From NCBI GenBank assembly GCA_949358305.1, contig OX442314.1:16981060-17045059 (forward strand): 64,000 bases of DNA, given 5' to 3'. The first letter of the stretch is position 1, and each line of letters starts with the position of its first letter. Below, in pieces: positions 41,901 to 54,661 of this stretch. The translations under genes and the position numbers were made by a program. Under the pieces are notes generated by a model. That model made no database searches. It worked only from the letters and a program-made list of their open reading frames with translations, and was not told the origin of the DNA. The DNA is from Strigamia acuminata. Lineage: Eukaryota > Arthropoda > Chilopoda > Geophilomorpha > Linotaeniidae.

Positions 41901-44900
41901 TATTTTAGAACGAATCACAGTTGAAATTCGAGATATTAATCTGTATTCTATGAGTGTAAACAGTCATTTAAAATCGGTGAATGAAAGCCCGTCAAGAAAG
42001 TATTCTTTTCCTACATCGAGACTGCATGGTCTCTATAGCCAAGTCAGTGAAGCAAAGCCAATTTTACACGATACCTGTATCGAGTTGTTGGTTGACCGAA
42101 TAGTGTGGGGGAATTCTGAGATGTTTCAGCCAGATTTTTTCATTGGAGAAGAAGCAGTTGATGGAAAAGAACGAGTGGAACACGCTTTAAACGTAAGAAA
42201 AATAGAGTTGTAATCGAATTTGGTGTGTAATGTTGATTCACTTTTCAGATAAGTGGGAAAATTGTTACCCCGCTTAAACTTTCTTTATCCAGACAACAGT
42301 ATGAACAGGTTTTGGATACATTAGGCACCCTAACATGTGTTGACGACTCTGATGATTTGGAGAAGAAAGCGTCGGAGGAAGCGTTAATTGAAGAAGAGGT
42401 TTGAGCATTTTTTTTGTTTTCTTTCCACAAATATATGAAATTAATATTTTTTAGGAAAATGAAATTCACTCATCAATGTCCGCTCTTAAATTGGATTCTA
42501 TTTTGCCTGTTGAAAAGGAATCAAGAGCTAGCTCATTCGATTCAACCAAGAAAACATTTGTCTGGTTTCTAGGCAGTTTTGAAGTTCCTAATTTTAGTGT
42601 TGAATTGTGTGGAGACGTGTATGAATCTTTAGTTACACTATCTGCTCAAGATTTTGTAGTCAATTTTAAACGCGATAATCCATTTGTTGCGAGTTTACAA
42701 GTAAATAATTAGTTTTAACTACTTTTTAATGACTTATAATCGATTTTTTTTTATGTATAAAGGTTTCATTGCAAGCTTTAGTTGTGGAAGATTTGTTACA
42801 AGAAGTTGGTTCCAAACATCGTTGTCTAATGATGTCAACCGAACCTACAACAGGCAGATACAATCCTCTAGCTCATTTTAAATCTCGTTATATTTCCGCG
42901 TCTTGTCCTAATATGACGGATCACGAGCCAGTATTTCTTATTCATCAATCTCTTCCCGATAAATTACAACCAGAAAATTTATTTCAGTCGTTCAACAAAG
43001 CTAAAGAAAGGCAGTTGTTTGGTATTTGAATGAGAATTAGTGTTAGTGATGTTTTCATAATTTTGCTCGTTTTTTTTATTAAGGGTCTAGTAATTATCGT
43101 CGACAACACAGTCCGTTATCAAATAGAGACAGTTATCCTTGCACTCCACCACCGTCTCCAACCGCTGAGTATTCCACAACGAATTCTTCACAAGACACGC
43201 TCGTGCATATCAATCTGTTACTTGTTGATCAGAAATCGCCGGAATTTGCAACAAAATACAATTCAGTAGTTTTAAATTAAAAATTTATTTTTATTTGGAT
43301 TATTTAAATTTTATTATCTTTTTTTTTAGATCAATCGAATAATGGATATTGATTTTAACTGCTTGCAAACAGTTGTCAACCTGCAAGTATGGGTTATGAT
43401 TCTCGACTTTTTTAGTGTCGGCAGTTCATCATCATCTGCAGGGAACAATACATCTTGTAATTTGTCGCGTCAAAGTAGTGTTACAGACATTAGAAAAACG
43501 ATGCGTGGTATATAACTAAAATATAAAGTTTCAACTGCATTTCATAATTTCATAATTCATTTTATAGATCAGAGAAGTGCGATTAATTCGGAAATTGAAC
43601 TGCAAGTTCGCAGTTTAGTGTTAATTTTAAATAAAACCGATTGCGAATTAGCCAAAACCACCGTATCCAATGTCACTGCTCGAATGCTAACAAAAGACGG
43701 GGACTTCAGTGTCCATGGAAAATTAGGCAGCATGAGCATACAGGACTTAACGTCTCACGGTCACTTATATTTTGATCGCTTTACGACCTGTGGTGAAGAA
43801 GCGTTGGATTTTCAATATTTTAGGTTTTAATGTTTGTTTTCGCCTAACGTCATTATATTTTTAATTGTTTGTATTCTCAGCTATGGAGATAAAGACCCGA
43901 CGTTAGTGCGGAGTTACGATATGCGTTTGAAAATCAAAATGTCATCTGTTCGTTACATTCACACGCACAGATTTTACACCGAGATGACAACTTTCTTCCA
44001 ATATTTCAATCAACTCCAAAATTTAATGGAGCGTTTTCGGGCGGCTGCTTCTGGAGCAAATGTTAGTCAATTGCAATGACTCTTAGCATTGAAGTAAATA
44101 TTTTTTTTTTATTTTTTTTTTATTTTAGTTGGAAAGAGATGAGCACGGATCAAGAATTCTTCTAGATGTCCATGCAGACACACCCGTTATTTTGATTCCC
44201 CAGAGCTCAAGCTTTACACAATTACTAGTTATCGAACTGGGAAAATTGACCATCACAAATTTTTTCAAATTTAGTGGAAACAATCCATCACCGATCGATC
44301 CAAAACGGATAAGTGGAAATCTGAACAGTGCTAGTTGTCCACAAATCGCGCCAACTATTACTAAAAGAAGCCCGTTTCAGACAGACTCTAGTCCTATGTT
44401 TACTCCACGTAATGAAGTGATAATGCACAATGTTTGTTAGATAATGACAATTAATCTTTATTTAGCTCACATATGTTTATTGGACGTAATGAACATTGAT
44501 TTGGTTGACATGGATTTTTATCCAGCTGAACATTTGGAAAGAAAAATTGCGCAGACAAATAAACAGCCGTCTGATTTAGAGTTTACGAATTTTACAATAC
44601 GCATCTCGGTAATTCGAATCGAATATAATTTTTTGAACTTATTTTTTTGCTAATAATTAGATATTTGTAGGAAGATCCACTGTTAAAACAGAAGTGTAAA
44701 CTACAGCTTCAAGTAGAACGAAATTTAGATTCTGAAATGAGCCATGATGGTAAAGCCAGATTGCAAAATACATTATTTTTCTCAACTCCAAATTGCTTTT
44801 GTTTATAACTTTCTTTTAGTTCCTGACATTATTGTGCGTGGTTTGTTGTCCACAATTCATTGCTCTTTGGATTTACCGCGGTATAAATTGATTCGTGGAT

Positions 44901-47900
44901 TGCTGGAGTTTAATTTTGGGGAAAATTTAGAAGACATTGAAAGGTCAATGCCATATTATCCAATCCAGACCACTGTTCCGCAGGTGCGGATTGTTTTTGC
45001 GTGAAAACATTTTTTATTTCACAATTTAGTTACTGACGTTGTGTTTTAAATTTTAGTTTGCAAGTGCCGGAGAAGTCTGGATTTGTACATCATTCAATAT
45101 AGACTTAGAAAATGTTACTTTAGAATTGCTCCAAAACAAGGCAAAAACTCTGGACGAAGCTGAATTGTCTCTTGCCAAAGTTGACTTTTTAAAATGCCGC
45201 TTTATTTATGAACGGTACTCGGACTCATTCAAAAACATCGATCTTGTTTCGCAAGAAATTCTGATTTCAGATACGCGATTTCAAGGTATACATGACTTCA
45301 TTATATTTTTCCAAAATTATATCTATAATAACGTTTCAGATTCGCCCGTTAATTCTCGTCCCAATGTTTTTGTAAACATTTTACAACCAATAATTTCTTC
45401 GTCACAAAAAAACGTTTTGCAAGCCGAATTCCATTACAGAGCGACTCGTGATTTTACTCGTTTCACGATTCTGTTAAACACGATGAGAGTAATGGCCATT
45501 TTTGATTGGTGGAAAACAATATATGCTTTTATGATGTCTGCCCCGGAACAACCAACAACAAGTAACTGATTATCCTTTAACTTAAGCAATCGACTATTTA
45601 TTTTTATTATAAAATTTAGGTGGAAATCCTGTCAAGTCAGCTCGTCGCCAGATTATATCTAACCAGTACTTAAACCCTCTTACTGTTTCAACCGGTATAT
45701 TAACAAAAAGGGCGCCTTTAATGGACAAAATTGATGTGCCGATGGAGCTAAAAGTAAACATCACTGACACTGAAATCGTCGTAGTAGAAGATGCATCTCT
45801 TTGGGATACAAATTCGGTCATTTTGAAAGTATTAATCACTTTATTAATTTAAATACCAGCATACATTTTTTAATTTTTGATTTGTTAGTCAACAGCTGTT
45901 ATATCTTACCGGCCGATAATATGCGAAAAACCATTGTCCTGTAGTTTGCAAAGTTTGGAAGTTTTTTCCTGCATTTTAGGCCTGGAGGAGGACACGGCTT
46001 TGTCTATAATTGATCCAGTAACGGTCAATATCGATTTGAATGGAAAAGTTCAGTCCACGCCAACGAGTGGTCTATTAGACGCAACTACGATGGATGTCAT
46101 TCATACGCTAGAGGTTGAAATAAATGAATTCTTATTTAGAAGTATAATTACTCGTGCAATTTTGTTTGTAGATATCGATGCACACACTCAGTGTCCGGTT
46201 ATCATATCACGATATTCAAATGTTTTTACAAATTCTCGACTCGATTCCCCGCCAAGCGAACGTGTCTCTTAAGAAGGAAGCTGAGCGTAAAGCGTGGCCA
46301 GTAAACGTTCTAGGTTCAATTAACAACGTCTGGAAAGTTACGATTAATTTTTAATACAAATATTTTTGAAATTTTAGAAGCGAATGTAGGGAAATTAGAA
46401 GATCTAGGATTCCAGCGTTCAGACTGCATTGCAGCTTACGAGGCTAGCAATGGCCAGCTCAATGAGGCAGCTCTTTGGTTGACTCAACACGCAATTGCTG
46501 CAACTAGTACTCATTTTCAGGTTGGAGCAGACGATAGTAGAGATGACTATTCAGCCAGTGGTATTCACTTAGGGAGTCTTGAAGTATGTTTAATACGTTA
46601 AATGCATCTTTAAATAATGTTTACAATTGAGTTTTTTTTTTATAGGTTCGGGTTGCTTGCTTTTGCTTATGTTTAATTGATGATTGCAAAGATGCTGATG
46701 TGCCTTTAATTGAATTAACATTATCAGGATTGTACATTCAACAAAATTTAAAACTTAATTACGATGCAATTTCGTCATTTGTTTTATCGAGCGATTACTA
46801 TAACAGAAATTTATCGGGTTGGGAGCCTTTTCTCGAACCGTGGAGGTAGATATTTTGAAGGGAAATAATTTCTATGTACAATGTACATAAATAAATGTAT
46901 ATTGTCTAGGTGCCAAATTAATTGGGGCGTTAGCATTTCACCTGTTGGTAACAATCCCAAATTACAACTTCAAATTGAAGGTAAAATGTGAAATTTTATT
47001 TTATTCCGTTTGGTATATTGAATTAGGTGTAATTTTCTTCTTCTTTGTAGCGAAAGATGTGTTAAATGTTAACATAACTAGTGCCTTGATAGAGTTATAT
47101 AAAATTGTCAAAACTAATTGGACCGAAGATTATTACAAAACGAGTGGAAGAGACAGGAGAAGATCACCATTTGTCCCATTTGCTCTTAAAAACGAAACCG
47201 GCTGCGTGCTATGGTTTACTACATTTACAACTACACCGAACAAGTACCTGTTTTCTGCTCTTTTAGTTGGCATAAATGTACAATTTTTATTTTGAATCGA
47301 TCAGGTTAGCGTCAATGGAATGTGACTCGGCTTCAATGAAAGAAGAAAAATTTGTATGGACCGAAGTGCAATCTGGAACAGTCGTTCCTTTCATTTTTGA
47401 AGGCAGAGGGAAATTGAGACATAGGGTATTATTATATTTCCTTCCACCAAGATTATTAAGAACTCGTGGAACTAATTAATACTGATAATGTGTTAGGATA
47501 CGCATGAATTAAGAATTCATCAGCTTCTCGTACGAGTTGACGGCTGGCAACCAGTTACACCCGTGTCTGTTGACAAAGTGGGAATATTTTTCCGCCATGC
47601 CAAACCACAAATTAACCGTACCGCGAGCGTCGTAAGTAGTAATAGATCCGAAATAAAACCGATTGCCGACTCTCTTCAATACAACAGTTCGCCGAAGTTC
47701 CCCCAGCTAGAGTCGTGTTCGCCGTAACATTAGAAGGCGGAGCTCAAAAGCTGGTGACGGTGAGGTCTGCACTTTTATTGTGCAATGGATTAGAAGAAAC
47801 TATCGAAGTGAAACTGGAAAATTCTTTAATCCAGTCAGGTATTGTAGTGAGGCAATAAATAGCGAAATGTTTGTCATGTTTGAATTTTTCTTATTAGGCA

Positions 47901-50900
47901 GTCCTCGATCTCTATTCATCCTTCCTAGCCAAGTTATCCCGATTCCTTTACCATCTGTCTTTTCTTACATGTGGGTTCGGCCTGTGGAGTTCTGGTCAGT
48001 GGGTTTCTGCAATCGACCTCTCACTTGGCAAAATGTAACCGATCTTGGTAATCATTCGGGCGATATTCACTTATGTCCCGCAAACAGCAGCAGGGAGTTT
48101 CTCAACAGTTACAGGTGTGTGCGGGCTTCGTTTCTTCATCTCTTTGCTTTATTTTGAAACCATGAACGGAATAATTTTTGCAGGGTTTTGTTTTACTGTA
48201 ATTGGTTGTAATGTAGGAACTCGCAGCTGCTTTTTTAAAATTTTAATTTAAGTTTATAGAGCGCTGTAATTGGTATTTGCAAAATTTTCAGACCCAAAAG
48301 TCCTATCCAACACTGCTAAAACGTATAAACCTTTTCCATTGTGGTGTGGGTGGGCTAAAGGGTTGGCGCAGCGGAATGGGTGCCAGTGGGGGTTCAGCGA
48401 TCAACCCTTGCAGTGGTGCCGTGCAAGGCTGTCGGGTGAGACACGTCACGAGACGCGCCTGTGTACTTTAATGATTTCTCAGATATGCGATCCTTACAGG
48501 TACAAAATAAATTGTAATAACTGTGTAATAACTGCGGTGACAATTCCGGAGTGTTTGTGTTTTGAATTAAAATTTGTGTTGTTTATTAATTTGCAGATTT
48601 TGCGTCTGCATTAAGCGGGAGAAATTTCCTCCGGACAAAACAATACTTCCGCCTGGTACGGCGAATAATTTGAATCCATCTTTTATTCAGCCTGCTCATA
48701 CAATAACACTTCTACCACCTGTGGTGTTGGTCAATTTGCTTCCGTACGATTTGACTTATGAGATTTGTAAAATGCCGATCAAAGGTTGCGTTCATTCTGG
48801 CCGAGAGACAACGATACACACAGTACGATGCTTGTGCCGATTGTAATCGCTAATTAATTGTGCATTGAAATTTTGCTATTTTAGGTGGACGTTACTAATA
48901 CGTTGCATTTGAAATTATCGTTTGAAAACTTCAATGAGTGCGAGCCTCTTGTGATTACACCGGGAAGTTCGAACTACGTTCTATACATGCAGATGTTCGA
49001 TACCTCAAAACGTCTTCTCTTACTTCGTGTCAAAGTGCTTCTCCGCAAAGGTGTATCATTGAAGGTAAAGTTATTCGAGGCTGTAGACAACGGTATTTTA
49101 ATATTTATTTATTTATATACGTTTCAGTTAATGGTATCAGCTCCTTATTGGCTGGTCAACAAGTCGGGTCTTCCTTTGATTTTCCGTCAGGATGGAGCTC
49201 AAATCGATGCTGCCGGTCAATTCGACGAGCATGAAATGGCTCGTAGTGTAGCCCCACTCTTATTCTCTTTTGCAGATAGAGACGCACCACCCATGTAATT
49301 ATTATTTTTCAGTAATGAATACTTGATTTCAGTTCTTTCTGTAGGTGCATTATTCGAATTGGTACGTCCGTGCATCTCGATGGTCACGCAAATTGGTGCC
49401 ATAGGTTTCATTTAGAAAAAGGTGTTCGGGTTAGGCGTCTTCGAGTGTCTTATTACGACAACCGACCTGAGAGGTAACGGACTCTTTGTCGTTATTATTT
49501 TTAATGATGAGATGGCTTGAAATTCATTGTTTTTTTTTAGGGTGTATAATATCGGTATTGATGTTCGGGTTGGGATAGGACGTTATAGAGAAACTCATAT
49601 TGTCACGTTGTCACCAAGATTTCAATTGGATAATCGGACGAGTTATAAACTAGAGTTCGCGCAGAAACACGCGACAATTAATGAGGTTATGTCAATTTGA
49701 TTTTTTAAATTGTTTTATTTATTACAACGAAATTATTATACAATAGAATGAAAATCGATTTCACTTGTCGTCCACGCCCAATTGCACTTTACCATTTCAT
49801 TGGCCGCGGTTGGACTTGGACTTGTTTTTGTGCGTGCGCCGGATGGATTTATCAAATAGCCACTGGTCCGGGGGTTTTCCCATTGAGAAAATCGATTCTT
49901 TTCACATAAATATGAGGTGAAACATTAACTAGAAATACGGCGTACAAAGTGCAATTAATTTGGAACTCTCTTTTTCTATAATAATAGAGACGAACATGGA
50001 AAATCTCAATTTTTACGCGTAGACATAGCGTTACAAGGAGCAACATATTTTGTAGTTTTTACAAATGCGGAGAAAATGCCCGCTCCTTATCGCATAGACA
50101 ATTTGTCCGAAGTACCAATCAGCTATTATCAGTCTGGTGTTCCTGAAGAACGGCTTCGTACATGTGTGCGAGCACATTCCAGTCGTAAATATTACTAACT
50201 TGATGAGGGAGAAATTGAAATTACATTTTTATTTTATTGTAGATCCATATGCTTGGGATGAGCCAACATTACAGCAATTTATAACGTGCTGCGCTCCTGG
50301 TGGCAGTAGTGCAGTGTACGACTTGAATATTTTGGGAGATGGCAAACAGTTAACTTACGAAAACTTCATCTACATAGCATTTACGCATACATTTAACGAG
50401 TATGTTAAAATCTTTAACATTAATAATTTTATTCTTATTAAATTTTTATTGAAAATAGGCAATATTCAGCTATTAATGCGATGTCAGACTGCAAAAATAA
50501 AGATTTAGTTTTGGATGTTCCGTTTGGAAATCGAGTAGTTTTATGCCAGAAGGTCAGTTTGAATTTTTAAATTTATTTAAAAAGTAAATATCGAATTTTA
50601 ATTTGTATTAAAGGAACCAGGAAAGAGATCTCAGTTGTGGCGCATGACTAGTACTGGATTGCTTCAACACGAAGGATCGAGTCCACCGAGAGATCCAAGA
50701 AAACGATCCGCTAATAACACCTTTCTGACATTAGACATCGCAGATTTAAGCGCACAAACGAATGATTTAACACCCCTTTCGTTGAGGAAAGTTGAAGCTC
50801 GGCGCCGAGCAACACAAACTTGGAAGTTTACCGATGACGGGTGTTTATGTTGCGAGTGGAATTCATTTCATGTTCAGGTTTTACCTGGACGTCTGCATGC

Positions 50901-53638
50901 GGGTACGAATTAATGAATTCTTTGTCAAGTTATAACGGATTAAATTAATTTTAGGTATTTAAATTTTAGGTTCTGAAGTGTTTTTAGGATCTAAATATAA
51001 AGGACGAATTGATGGAAAGAGTTTACTCATTCCTCCAGAGCAAGCTATCTCTCGCCAACGGTTGTGGCCTGGATCAGGAATGCTCGGTGTTAAAGTGGTT
51101 GCTGATGGCCCAACACGAGCTCTTCAAATCGCGGACATACGTAACAAGGTTGGATACATTTTTTAAACATTGCATTTGTGAATATATGTTTCTAATGTTG
51201 CGGTTCACGTTTTTCAAAGGGCATTGTGTCTATGACGACTCAACAGAATGATTGGGTGGTGGTTGAAGAAACGAAAAGTGGTAAAATAAATTTTGGAGAA
51301 GAAAACCATTCTTTAAATAAAACAGCTTGGAATCTTCATGTAGGTTTTATGTTTTATTTTGGTATTTGTCAATCTAATTGCTTTTGTTAATCTTATTACA
51401 GGTTAGTCTTTTAATGAAAAATGGCATTGGTTTGTCTCTCGTGAATAGTTTTCCTGAAGAATTGATCTATTTAACTTTTACGAACATTTTAATCGATTAC
51501 TCTAAAACGCAAAAAGGACAAACATTAGACGGGAGCATCGAAAATATTAAAGTGGATAATGAATTGAACGATGCCGAAATATCTGTCATTTTATTTGTTT
51601 CTCCTTCGGCAAAGTATGACAATCAGCGATTTCTGCCATCAATTCATTTTACCGCACATCGGTTACCCAATCAAAATTTAAATGCTGAAATATTTAAAGT
51701 AGGTTTTTAAAAAAAAAAAATTAGATAAGTTTCTAATTCGTCTGATTGTTCCATTCTTTAAACTTGCAGCATTTGATGATAACTGTTAAAAATTTAACGA
51801 TACAAGTAGAAGAAAAGGTTTTGTGGAAGTTATTCCAATTTGCTGGATTTAATCGGTCCGATCAAGAACTTGAAAAATTAGAAGAAAACGATTTTGAAAA
51901 CCAAAAGTATTCTAATTTTCTTGAAGTTCTCAGTTTATTTTTTTAATAAATTTTATTTTATTTTTATTATTGTTATTATTTTACAGAACTATAATGGCCG
52001 CTACATTGGCTAATGCCAAGAGATACTATTTTGCTACTTTGAAACTTGTACTAAATCAAGTTCGATTAAGTATGCATACATCGAGTCATTTACCTGCTGA
52101 TTTGCAAGCTATTAAACATCGAATGGGTTACACGTTCGTCAAATTTGAAGATGCGCCAGTTGAATTAGATCCTTTTCTCCGTATTCATCCCTTCGAATCG
52201 GGACAGTTTTTAATCGATTCTATATTGGAGCATTATAAAGAAGTAAACATAACCATATACTTTTAAATTTTAAAACTACAGTATTATAAACATTTTCTTA
52301 ATAGGAACTGAAAGGGCAAGCAGCCAAAATTCTCGGCTCCGTTGATTTTATTGGCAATCCTTTGGGACTCGTAAACGATTTCTCAGAAGGCTTATCCGGG
52401 TTTATTAACGAAGGCAATATTGGTGGACTTCTCAAAAACGTCACGCATGGTCTCTCTAATTCGGCTGCAAAAGTATATCAACAATGATCGGTTATTTTTC
52501 GTTATGTTGTTGACATAAACCTTTTATTACAGATGGCAGGTGCCTTATCAGATGGTTTGGGCCGCGTCTCTTTGGACGATAAACACGAGCGGGTTCGTAA
52601 AAAGATTTGGCACGAACACAAGGGTAGAAGCAGCGACCAACTGGTAGCTGGCATGAAAGGATTAGCTTACGGTATTTTAGGAGGTATGACTAGTATAGTT
52701 AGTCAGACTTATGACGGTGCTGCGTCTGAAGGTGTTCCAGTAAGTTAATTGTGCTTGCAGTTTAGGATGCTTTAATCGATTTGTGTATTTTTTCAGGGAT
52801 TTTTCTCTGGATTGGGTAAAGGTTTGGTAGGAACCGTAGCTAAACCAGCAGTTGGCGTTCTAGATTTTGCTGCGGGGGCGGCGAGTGCTGTTAGAGATAC
52901 TAGTCGGAGCAGTACGCATGACGTACCTTTGACTACGCGGCTTCCTCGAGTGTGTATCGGTCTTGGAGAACTCCTGCCTAGATACTCGAATCAGAATAGC
53001 CATGGACAACGGAATTTGTACATTTTGAATAAAAAAGATTATAGCGAATTGTAAGATAGCCAGCAATTACGATCAACGTTTAACTTATAAAATGGCTTTC
53101 GCTTCAGGTTTATTGCGTACGAACAACTATTGAGTGTCAATGAAGATTTGCGAGTCCTGATTTCTAGTCGAAGGGTATTTTTTTTGAAGAGGGATGAACC
53201 GAGTATGAATAATGTAGTTTTAACGGTTGAACATAGGTAAAAATTTACATACACACAAGATAATTTTAGTTTATATTCTTGCAAGAAGTTAAAGTGTTGT
53301 TTTTGTTTAGTGAACTACATCGTTGTAAACCTGTGATAATGGAAGACCATGGAACTACTATGTACTACCTCGAGTTGACTGTCAAAGTAAAAAGTCGGAG
53401 TACTACAGCAAAGTCTACGGACACATTGAAAAGTCCAAAAGTCAGATGCGATACAGAAGCCATTATGCTCAAAGTAAACACGATTTTAAATAAAAAGTTT
53501 TTTTTAAATTTATTTTTTAATCATTATTTTTTTTTATTGTTTCAGGTGACGCAACAAATTAATTATGCAAAAAGTTTATATGAGGAAAGGAAACAGACAC
53601 TTCCATTATCGGATGACAGTGATTTGGAAGATGAATGA
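35978..53638 (+). CDS. VPS13D: VPS13D, giant bridge-like lipid transfer protein
   Basis: VPS13D is a rod-shaped lipid conduit at ER-mitochondria/peroxisome contacts, required for mitochondrial shape and clearance. The N-terminal chorein domain starts [20 protein letters not shown] and continues [20 protein letters not shown]. The assignment to VPS13D rather than A/B/C rests on a UBA domain (about 46380-46500: [34 protein letters not shown]), unique to VPS13D, and on the N-terminal wording. The VAB/SHR-BD region spans about 47000-50500. The C-terminal part contains [20 protein letters not shown] (about 52325-52400), a Gly-rich amphipathic repeat region, and a PH-like end with [17 protein letters not shown]. 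It closes with an acidic SDDSDLEDE. Around 60 exons are separated by short introns. The exon at 47898-48114 has a related neighbour at 48292-48499. AATAAA lies near 53765. Confidence 0.95.
47898..48499 (+). repeat. Tandem related exon pair inside VPS13D
   Basis: Exon A (47898-48114, 217 nt) and exon B (48292-48499, 208 nt) both accept a one-base overhang (G|GC or G|AC) after ...NSLIQS and both end TAC AG|, so either can join the next exon at ATTTTGCGTCTGC (FCVCIKRE). Shared protein features are P-(I/F)-P-L, then [10 protein letters not shown] in A against [10 protein letters not shown] in B, and the terminal -YR. Exon B is richer in G+C and in Cys/Trp. Joining A to B directly breaks the reading frame, because each contributes 1 mod 3 bases, so inclusion must be exclusive. 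Confidence 0.8.
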
Positions 53639-54140
53639 TTTGTGATTTAACAAGAGTTATTTATTATTTTAAATTGAATATTATAATTTGGGCTTGTAAA
53701 TGAGCTGCTCAATTTATCATGCAACTAAAGTAACGTGTCAGGTTGGTTGGTTGTGAATTGTGATAATAAATAGTTGACAATTACTGTGAAGTTATGAGTA
53801 TCTTTCAAACATTCAATCGATACTAAATCGATACTAGAAATCGATATTGAAACACGATGTGGATTTAATAGTAAAAAAAAAATATCAGTTCTGAAGAACA
53901 ACAAAAAATATCAAAGATAAGAACACAGAATTATAAATATTTAAGAACATGGACATTCAAACTCGAGAGTTTATTTCGATATGTTCAAAACAAGAAACGA
54001 TCGTAAAACACCAATGGCGCTAGATTGAATTTCCGTTTCCGGTTACAATAAATCGAGTGCGCGTGTGTACTTGTATCAACGATTTTTGCCGTGGCCAACG
54101 TTGACTTGTTTTTCGCATATTAGAGTATTTAAGTGCGAAG
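53639..54140. other. VPS13D 3' UTR and SPCS1 promoter
   Basis: Spacer between two plus-strand genes. An AATAAA at about 53765 probably ends VPS13D. The segment from about 54000 to 54140 should hold the SPCS1 promoter and 5' UTR. A short near-repeat containing atcgat (about 53815-53850) is visible. No other feature is seen. Confidence 0.5.
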
Positions 54141-54661
54141 ATGTTTGATTATTTCAAGTCGATCCCGTCTCACATGGTAAGATATGTTTGGCAAGTCTGG
54201 CAATATGCAAATGTGTGACTGCTTCAATGACAATTAAGGTGTAAAGAAATGTTTGAATTATTTAGGACTTCGATGGACAGCAACGAGCTGAAAGAATATT
54301 CCAGATCATCGTGATTCTTTTTGCCGTAAGTTAAAAACATAACCGGTACTACGACAAAACAGTAATACGTTTGCTTTTAATTTCATTAAAGACTGCTGGA
54401 CTCATTTGGGGCTACATATGCCAGCAATTTTCCCAAACTGTTTACATTCTAGGAGCCGGTTTCGTCCTATCATGCATTGTAAGTATATTGTATCTTTTTA
54501 ATGATTTTTCATCTATAAATCTCCACTTTTTCCTTCAGTTAACACTCCCTCCTTGGCCAATGTACAGAAGAAAACCTCTGAGCTGGCAGAAATGTGCCGT
54601 GACCGATGAAACTGCCGACAACACCACTCACAAGAGTTCTAATAAGAAAAAAAACAAATAG
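54141..54661 (+). CDS. SPCS1: Signal peptidase complex subunit 1
   Basis: SPCS1 is the small ER membrane subunit (about 12 kDa) of the signal peptidase complex and helps exclude transmembrane segments from cleavage. Four exons give about 100 residues, the family size. The sequence begins [20 protein letters not shown], followed by [20 protein letters not shown] (TM1), [19 protein letters not shown] (TM2), [17 protein letters not shown], the most conserved family motif, and a Lys/Asn-rich cytosolic tail. AATAAA at 54701-54706 lies 40 nt after the stop. The gene sits between VPS13D and gustavus on the same strand with its own spacing, so it is probably an independent transcription unit. Confidence 0.95.
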
